Assembly (NCBI GenBank): GCA_013127575.1
Contig: CP053418.1
Coordinates: forward strand, 4,340,001 to 4,404,000
Direction: 5' to 3'
DNA: 64,000 bases
Origin: Ramlibacter terrae
GTDB taxonomy: Bacteria; Pseudomonadota; Gammaproteobacteria; Burkholderiales; Burkholderiaceae_C
The position numbers were made by a program, and so were the translations under genes. Shown here one piece after another: positions 30,354-37,172 of this stretch (position 1 is the stretch's first letter; each line of letters opens with the position of its first letter). The notes beneath the pieces were generated by a model that did not search any database, was not told where the DNA came from, and was given only the letters and a program-made list of their open reading frames with translations.

Positions 30354-30830
30354 CGCACCGTCACCACCCCTCCGCTTTGCTTGCTGCGCCGCGCGAAAGC
30401 CATCGTACTCTGGGTGAATCCTCCAATACTTAGGTAGGAGTTGGGTTGCAAGCCCGGGTAGATCTCGGACCTGAATGAAAACCCCAAACAGATAAGGTCT
30501 TCGCTTGGTACTCCGCCTGCCGGGAGCAGCCCCGGCGTGCAGAGAAACATCCGGCACCGGATCAGTGGGCGCCGCATCGACGACCACCGCGATGTTTGAA
30601 TGACCACCCACTACGTTGCGAAGCTCCGAGATGAGTATTTGTCGCGCAGCTCCATCTCCCCCGACGTACACCACGAACTGTCGCGGAGCTGATGCGCGCG
30701 CAAACTGCATGACTATGGTGCACATGAAAGTGAGAGTGGCAGCGTCCGGAACGTCTAGCAAATGGGAGTGACCCATTCGCCCGCGCCAATCCCCGCCAGT
30801 TCCCGCTTCTGAGTGCGACGCAATGTCCAC
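30348..30830 (-). CDS. Hypothetical cassette protein
   Basis: Intact, 160 residues, not recognised. It has no signal peptide. FVVYVGGDGAARQILISELR, VVGGHSNIAVVVDAAPTDP and YLFGVFIQVRDLPGLATQLL suggest an alpha/beta fold, and the C-terminus is basic. Its stop codon TAA is formed by the attC core (CTCTAAC) and its ATG lies 6 bases inside the next core, so it fills the cassette from end to end. A promoter would have to come from upstream in the array. Confidence 0.6.
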   Translation of the reverse strand: MDIASHSEAGTGGDWRGRMGHSHLLDVPDAATLTFMCTIVMQFARASAPRQFVVYVGGDGAARQILISELRNVVGGHSNIAVVVDAAPTDPVPDVSLHAGAAPGRRSTKRRPYLFGVFIQVRDLPGLATQLLPKYWRIHPEYDGFRAAQQAKRRGGDGAL

Positions 30831-30955
30831 AGTGCGCTCTAACGAATGAAAGGGACTTCCCCGCCCCGAACTAGCCGCGGTATTGCGGCGACCGGCAACG
30901 AAGTGCCACGATGGGAAGTGCGAAATCTCATCAACTCGTTCGAAAGGGGAAGTCC

Positions 30956-31970
30956 ATGGCCATTGTCACTCTGGGAATCGATCTCGCCAAGAACGTGTTC
31001 GCCGTGCATGGCGTCGACGCGACAGGCAAGCCGGCGCTGGTGCGCCCGAGCGTTCCGCGCGGCAAACTGCTGGAGCTGATCGCCTCGATGCCACGCTGCT
31101 TGGTGGGCATGGAAGCGTGCTCTGGCGCGCATCACTGGGCGCGGCTGTTCCGGCGCACGGCCACACGGTCAAGCTGATGGCGCCAAAGTTCGTCTCACCG
31201 TATCGCCTGTCTGGCAAGAAGGGGAAGAACGACGCTGCCGACGCAGCAGCGATCTGCGAGGCCGTCACGCGGCCCTCCATGCGCTTCGTGCCACCCAAGA
31301 GCCTGCAGCAGCAGTCCGAGCTGCTCGTGCACCGCGCCCGTCAAGGCTTTGTGCAGCAGCGCACCGCCACCATCAATCGCATCCGCGGCCTGCTGTCGGA
31401 GTTCGGGATCGTCCTGCCGCTCAAGGCGTCTACTGTGCGGCAGGAGGCGATGCGCCAGCTGGAGGATCTGCCGGGCTGGGCCAACACAGTCGTGGGCGAC
31501 TTGCTCAGCGAGGTGAGCCGCCTCGACGAGCGCATTGCGCAGTACGACCGCCACATCGAACAGATCGCCAAAGACAGCACGCCGGCCGGGCAGCTGATGC
31601 AGCTTCCTGGCGTGGGGCCTACGACGGCCACCGCGCTGGTGGCCATGATCGGACGCGGGCAGGAGTTCAAGTGCGGCCGCCAGCTGTCGGCCTGGCTGGG
31701 ACTGGTGCCCGGCCAGTACAGCTCGGGCGGCAAGCAGCGCACGGGACGCATCACCAAGGCCGGCGATCCGTACCTGCGAATGCTGTTGATCTGGGCGCCC
31801 GATCGGTGCTGCAATCGGCCAAGCACCGCGACGATCCGCTCAGTCGATGGGCCGTGCAGTTGGAGGCACGTGCGGGCTACTGGAAGGCCATCGTGGCCAT
31901 CGCCGCCAAGAACGCGCGCATGTGCTGGGCCGTGCTGGCGAGGGGAGAGAGTTTCAAGCTGCCGGCGTGA
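30956..31970 (+). CDS. IS110/IS1111-family DEDD transposase
   Basis: About 338 residues. The N-terminal RuvC-like domain has TLGIDLAKNVFAVHGVD (D), VGMEACSGAHHWAR (E) and KKGKNDAADAAAICEAV (D, D). The C-terminal Tnp20 domain has MQLPGVGPTTATALVAMIG and GQYSSGGKQRTGRITKAGDP, which includes the catalytic serine. Frame changes near 31150 and 31797 interrupt it; the last part reads LEARAGYWKAIVAIAAKNAR. ATG 30956 follows GGGGAAG by 5 bases. This recombinase works with an element-encoded guide RNA. Confidence 0.9.
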
Positions 31971-32039
31971 CCGTCGACAGCTGTTGTTTCACCGCGTGAT
32001 GTGCAAGCGTTGATGGTGTGAAGGTTGGACCTGCGCGGG

Positions 32040-32165
32040 GTGTACCTGTTCAACTCCGGGAGGCGGCCCCTGGTCGTCCTCGGCTAACGATTGAGGTCCC
32101 CGCGTGCGTCTTTCATCAGGGTCCGCAGCAACTGAACTGCTGCATTAATGACCGTTTGTAGTTTC
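32040..32165 (+). ncRNA. Predicted guide (seek/bridge) RNA of the IS1111-type element
   Basis: It lies downstream of the transposase, where IS1111 elements are known to encode their guide RNA. TCAACTCCG (32050-32058) is the complement of the right target flank, and CTAACG (32084-32089) equals the left flank. CTTTCAT (32110-32116) is the complement of the element's left end, and TTGTAG (32156-32161) equals its right end. Each pair brackets a GC-rich or hairpin segment (GCAGCA with TGCTGC between the second pair), giving two loops, target then donor, with opposite-strand pairing inside each. Transcript ends are not determined. Confidence 0.65.
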
Positions 32166-32351
32166 GCTGTCCGCATCCTTCGCTCCGTCGCTGCACCGAT
32201 CGCACATGCTCGCTCGCTACATGCCGTTGACGGCAGGGAGAGCTATTCGCTTGACAGGTGGGGAAGCCCTTGTAGTCGGAGTTGACCGGCGACCGGCGGA
32301 GAGGACCGGAGCGAAGCGAAGGACCGCCGCTGGGTGGGATCTTGCATCGGT

Positions 32352-33240
32352 TTAGTTGACACTGGACGCCCCTTGCATGCGGCTCTCGTAGACCGTTGGC
32401 GGCAAGTATCGCAGCGATGAGTGCAGCCGTCGATCGTTGTAGAAGCGGATGTAGCTTCTCAAGGTGCTTCGCAGCTGCTGCTCCGTCTCGAACCTCTTGC
32501 CATACAGCTCCTCGCACTTCATCGAGTGAAAGAACGACTCCATGTGCGCGTTGTCGTTCATCCTGCCCGGACGATTCATGCTCTGGACCATTCCAAGCTC
32601 GCCGAGCTGCTTCCTGAACTCGAAGTTGGCGAACTCGATGCCGCGATCGCTGTGGAACACCACGCCCGGGCTAACGCAGCGGCTCCACGCTGACTGCACC
32701 AAGGCCTCACGCGTCAACGCCGAGTCGCGCCGTGCACCCAGACTCCAGCCGATGATCTTGCGGGTGTGTTTGTCCATCACGGCCGCCATGTAGCGCCATT
32801 GGCCGGCGACTCTGAGGTAAGTCACGTCCCCGACCCAGACCTGGTCCTGCTGCTGCGTGGTGGCGGACTCGGGACAGTAGGGGACGCCGGCGTAGAAAGC
32901 GCGCTGCAGCACCTTGGAGTTCCGGTACAGGCGCGCACTGCGGCCCTGCAGGCCGGCTTCGCGCATCAGCGGCCACGCGGCGGCGCCCAACACTGCAGCC
33001 GTCCAGACATAGCTGCCCCTTCACGCGGGGGCTGCCATAGAAGCCGCGGCTTTCAGCATGGACTGGCGCACGCGCTCCTTCAGGGCTTCATCATCCTGCT
33101 CTCGCTGGCTCGGTTGCCGACTGCACCAAGCATAGAAGCCCGAGCGCGTGACACCGTGCAGCTCGCACATCGTTTGGATCGGGAAGGCTTGCCGGTTTGC
33201 CTCGATGAAGCCGAAGACTTCATCCTTCGATCGGAGGCAA
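32352..33240 (-). pseudogene. IS3-family transposase OrfB (DDE), frame-broken
   Basis: The catalytic core is in one frame (32352-32993): QDQVWVGDVTYLRVAGQWRY (D), VFHSDRGIEFANFEF (D), GRMNDNAHMESFFHSMKCEE (E), and RFYNDRRLHSSLRYLPPTVY. Upstream the family N-terminus (EANRQAFPIQTMCELHGVTR, SGFYAWCSRQ) and SPRVKGQL are found in other frames, with breaks near 33100, 33050 and 32970. Either the copy is dead or these are sequencing errors like those elsewhere. Confidence 0.8.
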
Positions 33241-33533
33241 ACCGGATAGCTTTTTTAGGAGGTCGTGCTCCATCTGAAGGCGCTTGAACTGCCTTTCGAC
33301 ATCGCGCAGCCGCTGCAGCTCCGCTGCTTCCTGCGGCAACAGCGGCGGCGGGTCGCCCATCAGCTCGCCGTCCCTGACCTGCTTGCGCCACCGGAGAGCA
33401 TGAAAGGATGAATGCACAGCGAATCCGCTACATCCTTGATCAGCACCCCGGGCTGGTCACTCAGTTGGACGGCCCTGAGCTTGAACTCCGGGCTGTACTG
33501 CTTGATTCTTGCTGGCCCGTTTGTCTTTGCCAT
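33220..33533 (-). CDS. IS3-family OrfA (helix-turn-helix) with programmed-frameshift signal
   Basis: Starts MAKTNGPARIKQYSPEFKLR at ATG 33533, then LSDQPGVLIKDVADSLCIHP and, after a break near 33390, RWRKQVRDGELMGDPPPLLP and a leucine-zipper-like LQRLRDVERQFKRLQMEHDL. Near 33250 the minus strand reads CTCCTAAAAAAGC, an A6G slippery site for the -1 shift that makes OrfAB in this family. About 104 residues. Confidence 0.75.
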
Positions 33534-33603
33534 TGACCCTCTCTCCGTTAGGTAAGAGTGTCAACTAACCGGGACAAGCTCCGCGTCCGTGTCGAACGAC
33601 TTG

Positions 33604-34188
33604 TTAGACATCACCCGACCTCTCACTTGAAAGCGTCCCAGCGCGATACGTGGGTGGTGACTGATGAAGACATGAACCTAAAGTGGCGGAGGCAAAGGCC
33701 CGTGCAAGGAAACCCCACCACCCAGCGAGGTAAGGGCCGAGGTAAAGACCAAGCGCGCCCCACAGTGCAAACAGAACTACCGCAAACGCACGGCTATATC
33801 TGACCATCGGCAGCATAGTCCACCCAGCCATGAAGAAGCAGGTGAACCAGGCGACGAGTATTAGCACTCGACTCCCGCCCCCATACGGGATCGCACTAAA
33901 AATCGCAACCGCGAGCACCAGAACCATGATCAGGACGGCCAGAAGCGCACGCAGGAATGACTTACCGACCGCGGTCATTAGTCCGGGTTGCGGCGGCGGT
34001 GTCGGCTCAGGAGCATTGATCTCGCTGGCCTCTTCTAGATTCGGCCACTTCGATCTCGCAGGAGGCCTAGTATTCGGCACGTTCGTCGGTTTCCACGCGG
34101 CGCCTTTGAACAGCGCCCCACAGTTTGCGCAGCCACTTTCTAGCTCAACTAGGAGGAGTTCCACGGAACAGTTGGGGCAGTAGGCCAT
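33604..34188 (-). CDS. Zinc-ribbon membrane protein (integron cassette)
   Basis: Intact, 194 residues. MAYCPNCSVELLLVELESGC with ANCGALF gives a CxxC...CxxC zinc ribbon, followed by a proline-rich linker and three to four membrane segments (LLAVLIMVLVLAVAIFSAIP, VLILVAWFTCFFMAGW, FAVVLFALWGALGLYL). The stop TAA is part of the attC core GTCTAAC. Its function is unknown; ribbon-plus-membrane proteins of this build are common in cassette arrays. Confidence 0.7.
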   Translation of the reverse strand: MAYCPNCSVELLLVELESGCANCGALFKGAAWKPTNVPNTRPPARSKWPNLEEASEINAPEPTPPPQPGLMTAVGKSFLRALLAVLIMVLVLAVAIFSAIPYGGGSRVLILVAWFTCFFMAGWTMLPMVRYSRAFAVVLFALWGALGLYLGPYLAGWWGFLARAFASATLGSCLHQSPPTYRAGTLSSERSGDV

Positions 34189-34196
34189 TGCTTGAG

Positions 34197-34289
34197 GTCT
34201 AACGTCGGAGTTGACCGGCGACCTGCGGAAAGGACCGGAGCGAAGCGAAGGACCGCCGCTGGGCGTCCGTGTCGAACGACTTGTTAGCG
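34197..34289 (-). repeat. attC site, well conserved
   Basis: 93 bases from GTCTAACGTCGGAGTTGACC to GTGTCGAACGACTTGTTAGC. On the minus strand it follows the classical layout of an attC: core, AACAAGTCGTTC, a hairpin containing CCTTCGCTTCGCTCCGG, TCAACTCCGAC and core GTTAGAC. Both GTT triplets are intact. It lies between the zinc-ribbon and 155-residue cassettes. Confidence 0.92.
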
Positions 34290-34306
34290 ATCATGGCGCA
34301 AGTTTC

Positions 34307-34774
34307 TCATGTGGTAAGTGCTTGCAGCTTGGCAAGCTGCTCGCGCAAGGGCGACGGCTCACCCCGCTTCGCCTGCAACGCAGCCTCATAGAAGCGAACT
34401 TGCGTCACTCGGCCGATGTGGCGGAAGTGAATAACGAGCGGCGTGTGCTCAACCCTGCCACCCCAGTACCGGTGTGATCGCCGCTCCAAAGAGCGAGATG
34501 CCTTCCGGGATGGTTGCTTGGAAATGTCGACCACGATGGCTCGGCCAGAAACGACAGGAAGTACGTCTTCGGAGAAGAAGTCCGACCACTTTGGACTGTT
34601 GGAGTAGACGACGAGAAAGTCCTGCCCTCTGCGGCCGTGCCGAAGCCACCAACCGATGGACAACGCAAGGCCGTACAGACCGTGAACCGCCCAGACACCA
34701 ATCAGGAGCGGAGACAGCAGCAAGATCAGTGCGCCTACTATGACGATGCCGGCAAACCGCAAGGGTCGATCCAT
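34307..34774 (-). CDS. Hypothetical membrane-anchored cassette protein
   Basis: Intact, 155 residues. MDRPLRFAGIVIVGALILLL and the next hydrophobic stretch (GVWAVHGLYGLALSIGWWL) form one or two membrane helices; the rest is soluble (FLVVYSNSPKWSDFFSEDVL, RAIVVDISKQPSRKASRS, HFRHIGRVTQVRFYEAALQA). Family not recognised. Its ATG lies 4 bases from the flanking attC and its stop 18 bases from the other, so it fills its cassette. Confidence 0.65.
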   Translation of the reverse strand: MDRPLRFAGIVIVGALILLLSPLLIGVWAVHGLYGLALSIGWWLRHGRRGQDFLVVYSNSPKWSDFFSEDVLPVVSGRAIVVDISKQPSRKASRSLERRSHRYWGGRVEHTPLVIHFRHIGRVTQVRFYEAALQAKRGEPSPLREQLAKLQALTT

Positions 34775-34777
34775 GAG

Positions 34778-34870
34778 CGCTAACGTCGAAGTTGACCGGC
34801 GACCGACAGTAGGAACTGTAGCGAAGCGAAGGACCGATTTCGGGCGTCCGTGTCGAACGACTTGTTAGGC
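34778..34870 (-). repeat. attC site, conserved
   Basis: 93 bases from CGCTAACGTCGAAGTTGACC to GTCGAACGACTTGTTAGGC. Both core triplets are intact and the edges match the site at 34197. The loop differs (AGTAGGAACTGTAGCGAAGC), which is typical for attC variation. Confidence 0.92.
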
Positions 34871-34965
34871 ACGCGGCCTCCCGGAAGCTGATGGCACAAG
34901 GATACTGGCGCGGCGCGTCTGAGGGAAGCCTCGGCGTTGTTTGGCAAGGAGCGCCGGTGCGACAC
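34780..34965 (-). other. Cassette with only a short, doubtful reading frame
   Basis: The cassette 34871-35174 holds no convincing gene. A 61-codon minus-strand frame (MSHRRSLPNNAEASLRR on) enters the attC and ends at its core in the peptide NKSFDTDARNRSFASLQ plus LRR. A 65-codon plus-strand frame at 34891-35088 also exists. Neither has an RBS or a recognisable fold. It may be a non-coding cassette. Confidence 0.3.
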
Positions 34966-35174
34966 TTTGCGCGCGACCTAGACCGATCTGAGCGAGCGTT
35001 CTGTGCGCGGCCAACCCGGCGACCTTCGCGCGCCAGCGGCGCCAACATGACTGCGGTTCACGGCGGCGTCGCTAGCTTCTACGCTTGAAGCGCACGTGCA
35101 GGCTGAGAAAGGACGGCTGCGGCCGGAGCTTCCAGCAGCGGTGGAGAGGGAAGCCACAACTACAGCGGCGTGCG

Positions 35175-35267
35175 GCCTAACGACAGAGTTGACCGGCGAC
35201 CGGCAGGAGGGACGGTAGCGAAGCGAAGGCCCGCTGTTGGGCGTCCGTGTCGAACGACCTGTTAGAC
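35175..35267 (-). repeat. attC site, conserved
   Basis: 93 bases from GCCTAACGACAGAGTTGACC to GTGTCGAACGACCTGTTAGAC. Both cores fit the RYYYAAC / GTTRRRY consensus. It is the attC nearest to the presumed attI end of the array. Confidence 0.92.
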
Positions 35268-35590
35268 GCGCCGCCGGCGCTCGCTAGGCCCACCCTGACA
35301 CCAGCTGCGCACGCAGCGTTCACCGACTGCGCTTGCGGACGATGCGCAACCTGCGGGCTGGGGCCCACGCGCAGACTTGACGACGGCTCCAAAGCGACGG
35401 CACGCAATACTGCGGCCTCCATGCTCGCTGGGAGCGCAACGCCACCGACGGCGTGAAGAGCTTCGACCAATCGGCGATCGGCGGCGTGTCGCGGACTTCT
35501 TTTGCCCACGGAGCTCACGCCTCCGCTGCCCAAAACCGCATAAGCGCCAGCGGGCACTTGGGCAGACGAGGAGGACAGAGCGGTTCCCAC
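35177..35590 (-). CDS. Possible first-cassette protein, runs through attC
   Basis: A 137-codon frame from GTG 35590, low complexity in places (GTALSSSSAQVPAGAYAVLG, LVEALHAVGGVALPASMEAA). Its last 28 codons are the attC site itself (NRSFDTDAQQRAFASLPSLL ending VAGQLCR), stopping at the TAG inside the core GTTAG. There is no RBS and no recognised family. Coding status is doubtful; it is listed because the frame fills the cassette. Confidence 0.35.
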   Translation of the reverse strand: MGTALSSSSAQVPAGAYAVLGSGGVSSVGKRSPRHAADRRLVEALHAVGGVALPASMEAAVLRAVALEPSSSLRVGPSPQVAHRPQAQSVNAACAAGVRVGLASAGGASNRSFDTDAQQRAFASLPSLLPVAGQLCR

Positions 35591-35622
35591 GGCTGGCGTC
35601 TAACTAGTTATAGCCCGCATTT
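35590..35622 (-). repeat. attI-like terminal core site
   Basis: On the minus strand the sequence GCTATAACTAGTTAGACGCC carries one core GTTAGAC preceded by a weak inverse core (CTATAAC), with no attC hairpin. It marks the proximal end of the array, in the orientation expected of attI, but no integrase gene follows. Confidence 0.5.
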
Positions 35623-35838
35623 CCGCTGCGAAAACCCAACTCCCATCTTCATCTTCCACGCCTGCTCCCCGCTCCAAGTGCCTGATTTATATCCGTCTCT
35701 CTCCCTCTGCACCATCCCCTCAACCCACCACCGCTCCAGAAATTCCAGCAACTTCGCTGGATAACACCAAAATCTCCAGTGGATCCGGCGTGAAAACCAG
35801 CACGCCCTGCCCCCATCCGCACTGCACACCCGCCCCCA
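35605..35838. other. Non-coding gap between cassette array and ligD
   Basis: 234 bases, visibly lower in GC and strongly strand-biased (plus strand rich in C and T). A short palindrome CCAGC-AACTTC-GCTGG is near 35740, and a TATAAA lies on the minus strand near 35690, facing the array. No gene and no trace of an integron integrase is seen. It could hold the array promoter. Confidence 0.45.
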
Positions 35839-37083
35839 TCACTCCCCCTTCGGCCGCTCCCCCTCCGGCACATGCTCCAGGTTGATCCGCACCCGGTACC
35901 ACAGCGACGAACTCCCCGCATCTTGTCCACCAGCACGTCCGCCGGCTCCGGTGCGCGGCCGCCTTCGGATGCTTTGCCTTCCACGCCTCCGCCGCCGCAA
36001 CCGCTTCGGCTTCCCGCTCGGCCCGCGCCACTTCGATCAACGGCTTCTTCGACACCCGCTTGCCCGCTGTCTTGCCGGCCCTCGGTGCGGTTGAAGGCGG
36101 CGCCCGCCGCGGCTCCCCGCCCCCTTCTTGTAGTGCGGCGGCCGGGGCGCATCGCCCTGCCCCGCCGCCTCCTGGCTGGCCGACAGCGCCAGCAGCGGCT
36201 CCAGCGATTGCGGCGCGGCGTCGATGCCCGCGTGCCGGTCGCCCACCTTCGCGAAGCGCTTGGGCATCGTCCACAGCGTGAAGTCCGACGGGTCGCAGGT
36301 GTCCAGTTCCTGCCACGTGACCGGCGCGGAGACGCGCGCGTCCGGCTTCGGCCGCACCGAGTAGGCCGAGGTCACCGTGCGGTCCTTCGCGTTCTGGTTG
36401 TAGTCGACGAAGACGCCGTGCCGCTCTTCCTTCCACCACTTGCTGGTGGCGATGCCGGGGGCGCGGCGCTCCACCTCGCGGGCGAGCGCCAGCGCGGCGC
36501 GCCGCACCTCGTCGAAGGTCCAGCGCTGCTCGATGCGCACCAGCACGTGGATGCCGCGCGATCCCGAGGTCTTGGGCCAGCCGACCAGGCCCGGGTCGGT
36601 CAGCGTGGCGTGCACCACGCGCGCCACCTCCACGATCTGCGGCCATTCGACGCCCGGCACCGGGTCGAGGTCCACGCGCAGCTCATCGGGGTGGTCGAGG
36701 TCGCCGGCGCGCACGGGGTGCGGGTGCAGTTCGAGACAGGCCGGGTTGGCCATCCGGCGAGGTCGGCGGCGTGCCGGGGCACGACTTCCTCGGCGCTGCG
36801 GCCCGACGGGAACTTGATCTCGGCCACCTCCAGCCAGTCCGGCCGTTTGACAGGGGCCCGCTTCTGGAAGAAGAATTCCTCGCCGATGCCGTTGGGGTAG
36901 CGCACCAGCACGCATGGCCGTCCGCAGGCGCCGCGCAGCGCGCCCTCGGCCACGGCCACGGTAGTAGTGCACCAGGTCGAGCTTGGTGACCTTCGCTTCG
37001 GGGATCAGCAGCTTGCCCGGGCTGGTGATGGTCACCTCCCGGCCGCCGATCTCCAGCTTCACGTCGGACTTCTCCTTGGCCAT
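35839..37083 (-). CDS. LigD-type DNA polymerase/primase domain protein
   Basis: About 415 residues. It starts MAKEKSDVKLEIGGREVTIT followed by SPGKLLIPEAKVTKLDLVHY and, across breaks near 36965 and 36755, VLVRYPNGIGEEFFFQKRAP. The metal-binding DxD is in LRVDLDPVPGVEWPQ, then KTSGSRGIHVLVRIEQRWTF, SKWWKEERHGVFVDYNQNAK and SAYSVRPKPDARVSAPVTW. A lysine/alanine-rich tail ends RINLEHVPEGERPKGE after another break near 35910. This is the archaeo-eukaryotic primase-type polymerase of bacterial end joining, here without ligase or nuclease domains. It ends next to the cassette array. Confidence 0.88.
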
Positions 37084-37172
37084 CCGCCCAGAATACGACC
37101 GCACGGCACAATATGGGGGTCAGACGCGGCCGCTTCCCAGCCCGGCCGTCCGCCTTCGCCCCGGAGTCCTCC

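Larger units (their letters stand above)
30845..32275 (+). mobile_element. IS110/IS1111-family insertion sequence in an attC site
   Basis: A 1431-base element whose boundaries are fixed by the interrupted attC (CTCTAACG at the left, TCGGAGTTG at the right; plus or minus 1 base because a G is shared). It has no terminal inverted repeats or target duplication, but it has subterminal inverted repeats: GGGACTTCCCC at 30852 and GGGGAAGCCC at 32260, 7 and 6 bases from the ends. This is the hallmark of the IS1111 branch, one group of which is known to insert in attC sites. It carries one DEDD transposase and a 305-base 3' non-coding part. Confidence 0.88.
32335..33582 (-). mobile_element. IS3-family insertion sequence
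   Basis: About 1.25 kb. The ends are imperfect inverted repeats sharing GGTTAGTTGACACT-type sequence (left GATCTTGCATCGGTTTAG, right GAGCTTGTCCCGGTTAG read inward). The two-gene orfA/orfB layout with a slippery A6G is typical of IS3. It sits in the loop of an attC site; a clear 3-4 base target duplication is not visible, so the exact ends are uncertain by a few bases. Confidence 0.82.
30837..33609 (-). repeat. One attC site split by two insertion sequences
   Basis: The pieces 30837-30844 (CTCTAACG), 32276-32334 (TCGGAGTTGACCGGCGACCG and onward to CCGCTGGG) and 33583-33609 (GCGTCCGTGTCGAACGACTT then GTTAGAC) join to give a normal attC of about 93 bases, nearly identical to the site at 34197. 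The first gap holds the IS1111-type element, the second the IS3 element. In attC orientation the first insertion separates the crossover core from the rest; the second lies in the hairpin loop. Confidence 0.85.

Noticed and set aside
30883..32013. One continuous 376-codon frame for the IS1111-type transposase.
   Set aside because: Its first 90 and last 70 codons do not match the family; the true N- and C-terminal motifs (GIDLAKNVF, WKAIVAIAAKNAR) lie in another frame.
34891..35088. A plus-strand 65-codon frame in the cassette 34871-35174.
   Set aside because: It runs against the direction of all other cassettes, has no RBS and no recognisable fold.
35605..35838. Searched for an integron integrase gene or remnant.
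   Set aside because: No tyrosine-recombinase motif (R...HxxR...Y) is visible in any frame here or elsewhere in the window.
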